NCBI GenBank assembly: GCA_036939355.1
Contig: JALLAP010000238.1
Span: forward strand, 1 to 22,105
From: Thalassiosira profunda
Lineage: Eukaryota > Bacillariophyta > Thalassiosirophyceae > Thalassiosirales > Thalassiosiraceae
DNA: 22,105 bases
Direction of reading: 5' to 3'
Positions 18,401 to 22,105 of the stretch are shown here, in pieces. Under the pieces are notes generated by a model. It did no database searches. It was not told the DNA's origin and was given only the letters and a program-made list of their open reading frames with translations. Position numbers and translations under genes: made by a program. The stretch's first letter is position 1. Every line of letters begins with the position of its first letter.

Positions 18401-21400
18401 CTCTCTGCTTCGACTTCCTCCCTCAATTTGTCGATCAGGGCCTTCATTTGCGCCACCTCCTGGCCCTTCTCCGCAGCAACCCTCTCGGCGTTCTTCTGCG
18501 CAACCGCCATTCCCTGGGTAAGCTGCTCGATCTTCTTCTGAAGAGCGCTCTCCAGACCAGATTTGCCCTGCATCGCTTCGTCTCTCAACTTCTTCTCCTG
18601 GTCAATGTTGGCTTGGAGGCTAGAGAGAGTGAGGAGGGAGGTGTTCAGTTGAGAGAGTGACGATGATGCAAGATAAAAACGTGACACACTGAGATTTCAC
18701 CTTTCAATGGCCGATCCCAAATTCTTGATCTCGTCGTTCTTGGCATCAATGACCTTCTGCGCTTCGACTTGACGGCCGGCCATTTTTGCCTTCATCGAAG
18801 CAACAGCATCCTCCATCTCCTTGACCTGAGCGTTGCGGGCGTCAATGGCCTTCTGGGCATCGGCCTTGGCGTTGGCCACGCCATCCTTCAACTGGGCAAT
18901 TTGAGAGGCGAGGTCGCCCTTCTCCTTCGTTGCGGACTGTAGGCTCTCCTCCATCTTGCGCAGCTCCTGCGCTCGGGCGTTCAGCTTCGTCTTCGCATCA
19001 GCGCGGAGGCCATTCATCTCCGCCGTCATCTCGTCGAGTTTCTTCTGGAGCATGGATTCGATGCCCTCCTTCCCCGCGAGCACGTCCTGCCGCAGCTTGA
19101 CCTCCTTGTCGAGGTTGGCCGTCAAGTTCGCCACCATGTCTTCCAAGGACTTGACCTCGTCGCTCTTCGACTGGGCACTTTTCTGCGTTTGAGCCTTGGC
19201 GTTCTCCATGTCCTTGAGCAGCTGCTCGTTCATCGTCTCCAATTCCGAGAGGGTGGCCTCTTTCTTCTGGAGCACGCCCTCGCGTTGCTTGATCTCAGCA
19301 TCGGCCTTGCTCAGCGAGTCCTTCATCTCCTTCGACACGCGCTCGAGCTCCGATTGCAACTGCTTATTCTTCTCCGCCTCGTTGCCCGCGGAGGCTTTGG
19401 CTCGTTCGAACGCGATGTTCATCTGCTCCATGCCCTGATTCTTTTCAGAAACGACACCCTCCAACGCAGTGATCTCGTCGCTCAGCGATTTGATGCCCTT
19501 CTGCGATTGGGCTTTGGTTGCCTCAACGTCTTTCAGAAGCTGCTCGTTCTTCTTCTCCAACTCGGACAGCGTGCCCTCCTTTGTGCGGAGCGCATCCTCG
19601 CGAGCCTTAATCTCGGCTCCAGCCTTGTTCAGCGACTCGCCCATTTCCTTCGTCACGCGCTCGAGCTCCGCCTGCAGCTTCTTGTTCTTTTCAGCCTCGC
19701 CAGCCGCAGCTGCCTTGGACTGTTCGATGGCAGCGTTCATCTGCTGCAGCTCCCGGTTCTTGTCTTGCACCATCTTCTCGGCATCTTTCTGCGTGGCGAC
19801 GATGTCCTGCGATAGCTCGTCGATCTTCTTCTGGAGGGCGCTCTCCAGCCCCGACTTTCCCTGCATGGCCTCGTCTCTGAGCTGCCGCTCCTGTTCAATG
19901 TCCGCCTTTTGGTTGGCAATGACCTGAATATGAAAGATATGCAAAGTGGGGTCAGTTGGAATCCACGAGGTGAACACGCATCAAGCCAGATCAAGACATC
20001 ACGCACCTGCTGCATTTTCTGCATCTCGCCATTCTGGGCGCTGATTTTCTGCTGCGCCTCGTTCCGGGAGACCGCAACGTCTTTCTTCAGCTTCTCGATC
20101 TGAGAGGTCAGCTCGCCCTTCTCCTCCACCGCGTTCTTTAGGCTGGCCTCCATCCTCCGCAGCTCCTGCGTCTGGGCGTCCACGGTCTTCTTCGCCGAAA
20201 CGTTGGACCCCTCCATTTGATCGAGGAGGCCATCGTACTTGTCACGCAATGCCGCGAGATCCCGCTCCTTTTGCTCCAGGATCTTTCCTCGCTGCGTAAT
20301 CTCCACGTTCGCCTCCGCGAGGTCGTCGCTCATCGCCTTCTTCGCCTTATTGAGTTCCGACTGCAACTGCTCGGCCTTCTTCTTCTGCTGTGCCACTGCC
20401 CCCTTGGCGTTCTCCTGCACGCCCGCGAGCTCGTTCTTGAGGGCGGAGAGCTCGTCCTCCCGAGCGGCGACGCTGGTGGACGACTGCATGAGCGTGCCCT
20501 GCATCGAATCCACCTTGGCTTGATAGTCCTTCAGCTTTTGATCGCTCTTGGCGGCGTTGTCGTTCGCCTCCTTCAGTTGCTCTGCAAGGCTGCTCGTCTG
20601 GGATTGCAGCGTCTGGATCTGCTTGGCCGCTGCCTCCTGGTCTTTGGATGCGGCTTGCGTTTGGGAGGATTCGGCTGCCGCTAGCTTCTCCGCCATCCCC
20701 TTCAGCTCCTCCTGGAGGCTCTGGGCGGCCTTTGCCTCCTTGTCGTACTGCCCCTGGACGCTGGCCAAGCTCGCTCGCGTCTCCTCCAACGCCTTCTCCG
20801 TGGTCGACGCCAGATCGCGCTTTCCATTCAGCTCCTCCTCGAGCGCCACAATCTTCTTCTCCGTCCCGGCCATCTGGGAGTCCATCGCCGACTTCTCCTT
20901 CTCGAACGACGACGCGGCGTCTGCCAGCTCCTTCTGCAAGCGGGCATTGGCCGTCTCCAACTCACTGGAATCGTTGACCTTGCTCTCCAGCACCTCCAGC
21001 TCCAGACGGAGGGCATCCACCTGCTTGGCACTGGCGTCCCGCTCTTTGGCGAGCTCTGCAACAGCCTTATCCTTCGAGTCAATCTCCTGCTGCAGCGCCT
21101 TCTCCGTTTCGGCGTAGGAGGCAAGTTGGTCCTCGTAATCGGNTCGCCCTTCCCCTCCATCGCCTCCTGCACCGCCACATCTCTCTCCTCCATCTCCCCC
21201 TTCACGCTCTTCAGCACCTCCTTCAGGTTGGCCACTTCCGAGTTCATCTTCTCCCTGACTTCATCGACCGCCTTGGTCCGCTCCTGGCTCGACGACATCT
21301 CCAGGTAGCTCTTCTCCTTGCGCGTCTTCCGCAACGCCTGGCGGAGGGCAGCCACCATCTTCTGCGAGTCGGCGATGCTAGATTCGAAGGAACTCTGGAG

Positions 21401-22105
21401 TTGGTCGATGGAGGCGTTCGCCTCTTCCGCGGCCTGAAGCTTCGCTTCCTCCATTTGGGCCGTCACTTCTAGGACCTGCAATTCCAACTTCTCGCTTTCC
21501 TTGGCCGCGGAATCGAGCTTGGATTGCATCTCGGATTGGACCTTGTCGTACTCGGCCTTGAAGTTGGCCGCCTCCTTTTGCGCTGCCTCCAGCTTATTCC
21601 CCATCTCCCCCAACTTGCCCTCCAGACTACTGATTTGGGACCTGTACCCGTCCACCTCCTCCCCCAACAAGTCGGTGCTCGTCGTCTTCTTCTTCAATTC
21701 CCCGTAATTCTTGGCCAAGAACGCGTACTCGGCGCTGATCCTCTCCCGATCCTCCGCGCTCTTCTCCATCTTCGCCGTGGTCTCCTTCAATTCCCCCTCG
21801 AGCGCGTCAATCTGCGCGGTCAGCAACTCCACATTCTCGTTGGCCGCGTCCAGCGCCTCCTGGTAGGCATCGGCCATGGACGCCAGGGCGTCCTGCGCCG
21901 CGGCCTCCTCCTCCGCCCGTTGGGCTTCCGCCTCGGCCTGCGCCAGCATCGCCGCCGCTTCGTCGGCCTCCTTTTGGGCCTGGAGGAGGATCGCCTCCTC
22001 GGCCGCCCGGGCGGCCGCCGCGGCGTTCGCGGCCACGATGTCGGCCTCCTCCTCTTCGGAAGAGGAGCCCACGTCGATGGCCTCGAGCTCCTTCATCGCC
22101 CGGGC
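15448..22105 (-). CDS. Giant coiled-coil protein, 3 exons seen, 5' end beyond right edge
   Basis: Visible exons on the minus strand: from beyond 22105 to 20007, 19923-18701 and 18619-15448, over 2100 codons. The first begins Ala/Glu-rich (MKELEAIDVGSSSEEEEADI) and becomes a continuous coiled coil (for example RERISAEYAFLAKNYGELKK) that runs through exons 1-2 and into exon 3. Exon 2 contains a duplicated block of about 100 aa (both copies with NEQLLKD). The unit LRDEAMQGKSGLESALQKK opens exons 2 and 3, with a diverged copy within exon 2. Exon 3 continues with an Ala/Lys/Gln-rich helix, the module shared with the plus-strand giant gene, and a long Pro/Ser/Ala-rich disordered tail with short repeated leucine motifs. 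An N at 21143 shifts the frame in exon 1. Parts of the rod resemble the plus-strand giant protein. No enzyme domain is seen; the targeting leader, if any, lies outside the window. Confidence 0.85.
15451..17020 (-). other. Disordered tail region with about nine short leucine motifs
   Basis: Within exon 3 of the giant minus-strand gene, short motifs of the type (N/x)-(P/S)-L-x-x-(L/I/F)-(L/I/V/A) recur between Pro/Ser/Ala-rich spacers. In order they are NPLTKFVKG, NPLKSLLTAK, NSLAELATAK, NPLANLIAKK, NPLADLIARK, RPLTDLLASR, KSLRDILPSV, SSLSEIVQNH and, as the last residues, SHLSKLLQK. Spacers contain repeats such as SSQTTAPRGRASGGAP (twice) and FPARQ (twice). The leucine motif followed by basic residues suggests a repeated docking site; the partner is unknown. 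Confidence 0.65.
17083..17268 (-). repeat. 62-codon module, copy 2 (inverted copy of 8238-8423)
   Basis: Starts at ATG 17268-17266 with MTAEEAEQAREARLAAAPGA. In this gene the module lies after the coiled coil and before the disordered tail; in the plus-strand giant gene it lies before the coiled coil. Confidence 0.93.
18620..18700 (-). other. Intron 2 seen in the giant minus-strand gene
   Basis: 81 bp, donor AAAG|GTGAAATC and acceptor CTCTCTCTAG|CC. It joins GSAIE to SLQANIDQEKK through a split Ser codon. Both flanking frames would otherwise stop. Confidence 0.88.
19924..20006 (-). other. Intron 1 seen in the giant minus-strand gene
   Basis: 83 bp, donor CAGCAG|GTGCGTGA and acceptor CATATTCAG|GTC, joining EMQKMQQ to VIANQKADIEQ between codons. 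The frame switches cleanly across it. Confidence 0.88.
21143..21143. other. Single N with frame change (scaffold join or gap)
   Basis: On the minus strand the coiled coil reads VQEAMEGKG up to the N and continues as DYEDQLASYAETEKA in a frame that needs one base more, or two fewer, than are written. Unlike the N at 15151, no duplicated sequence was found beside it. The true number of bases here is not one. Confidence 0.8.

Noticed and set aside
20217..20684. Leucine-rich plus-strand frame that looks like a membrane protein
   Set aside because: It is the antisense of a Glu/Lys-rich coiled coil, whose complement always reads as Leu/Phe/Ser. Several similar frames between 15500 and 21700 are rejected for the same reason.

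Overview
The window looks like nuclear DNA of a diatom, most likely a centric diatom of the Thalassiosira group. Four things point there: short GT..AG introns (81, 83, 108 and 330 bp); secretory signal peptides followed by a phenylalanine at the predicted cleavage site, the mark of bipartite plastid targeting through a four-membrane plastid; a tandem array of helicase-associated (HA) repeats; and a protein with a GPP..GW motif that I associate with diatom proteins. The species is inference. No tRNA, rRNA, CRISPR array or prokaryotic operon was seen. Two single N bases (15151 and 21143) mark scaffold joins, and both disturb a gene.

Left part (1-4300): the 5' part of a multi-span membrane protein leaves the window on the minus strand. 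It is followed by a plus-strand isochorismatase-family hydrolase, a three-exon minus-strand cytosolic-type GAPDH, and a plus-strand 254-aa protein built from two copies of a three-motif unit. GAPDH and the duplicated protein share a 209-bp divergent promoter holding TGACGT and TGAGTCA sites.

Middle part (4387-12850): a minus-strand protein of about five and a half HA repeats begins with a bipartite plastid leader. Its 3' end is broken by a 56-nt partial repeat copy and continues as a decaying repeat array. It diverges from an intronless 1496-aa coiled-coil protein that also carries a plastid-type leader. Downstream lie a MYND zinc-finger remnant broken by one missing base and a minus-strand protein with the diatom-type GPP..GW motif.

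Right part (12850-22105): the intergenic region holds two non-autonomous transposon-like insertions, one with a 6-bp and one with a 10-bp flanking direct repeat. The 10-bp case is a foldback element with nested inverted repeats. Next come an F-box/SPRY protein, whose end is disturbed by a 72-bp duplication around an N, and a very long minus-strand coiled-coil gene of three exons that runs off the right edge.

The most notable relation in the window is between the two giant coiled-coil genes. They are diverged paralogues in parts of their rods, yet they share a 62-codon segment that I count as 171/186 identical at the DNA level and placed on opposite sides of the rod in the two proteins. This implies recent copying or conversion of one module between inverted genes about 9 kb apart.
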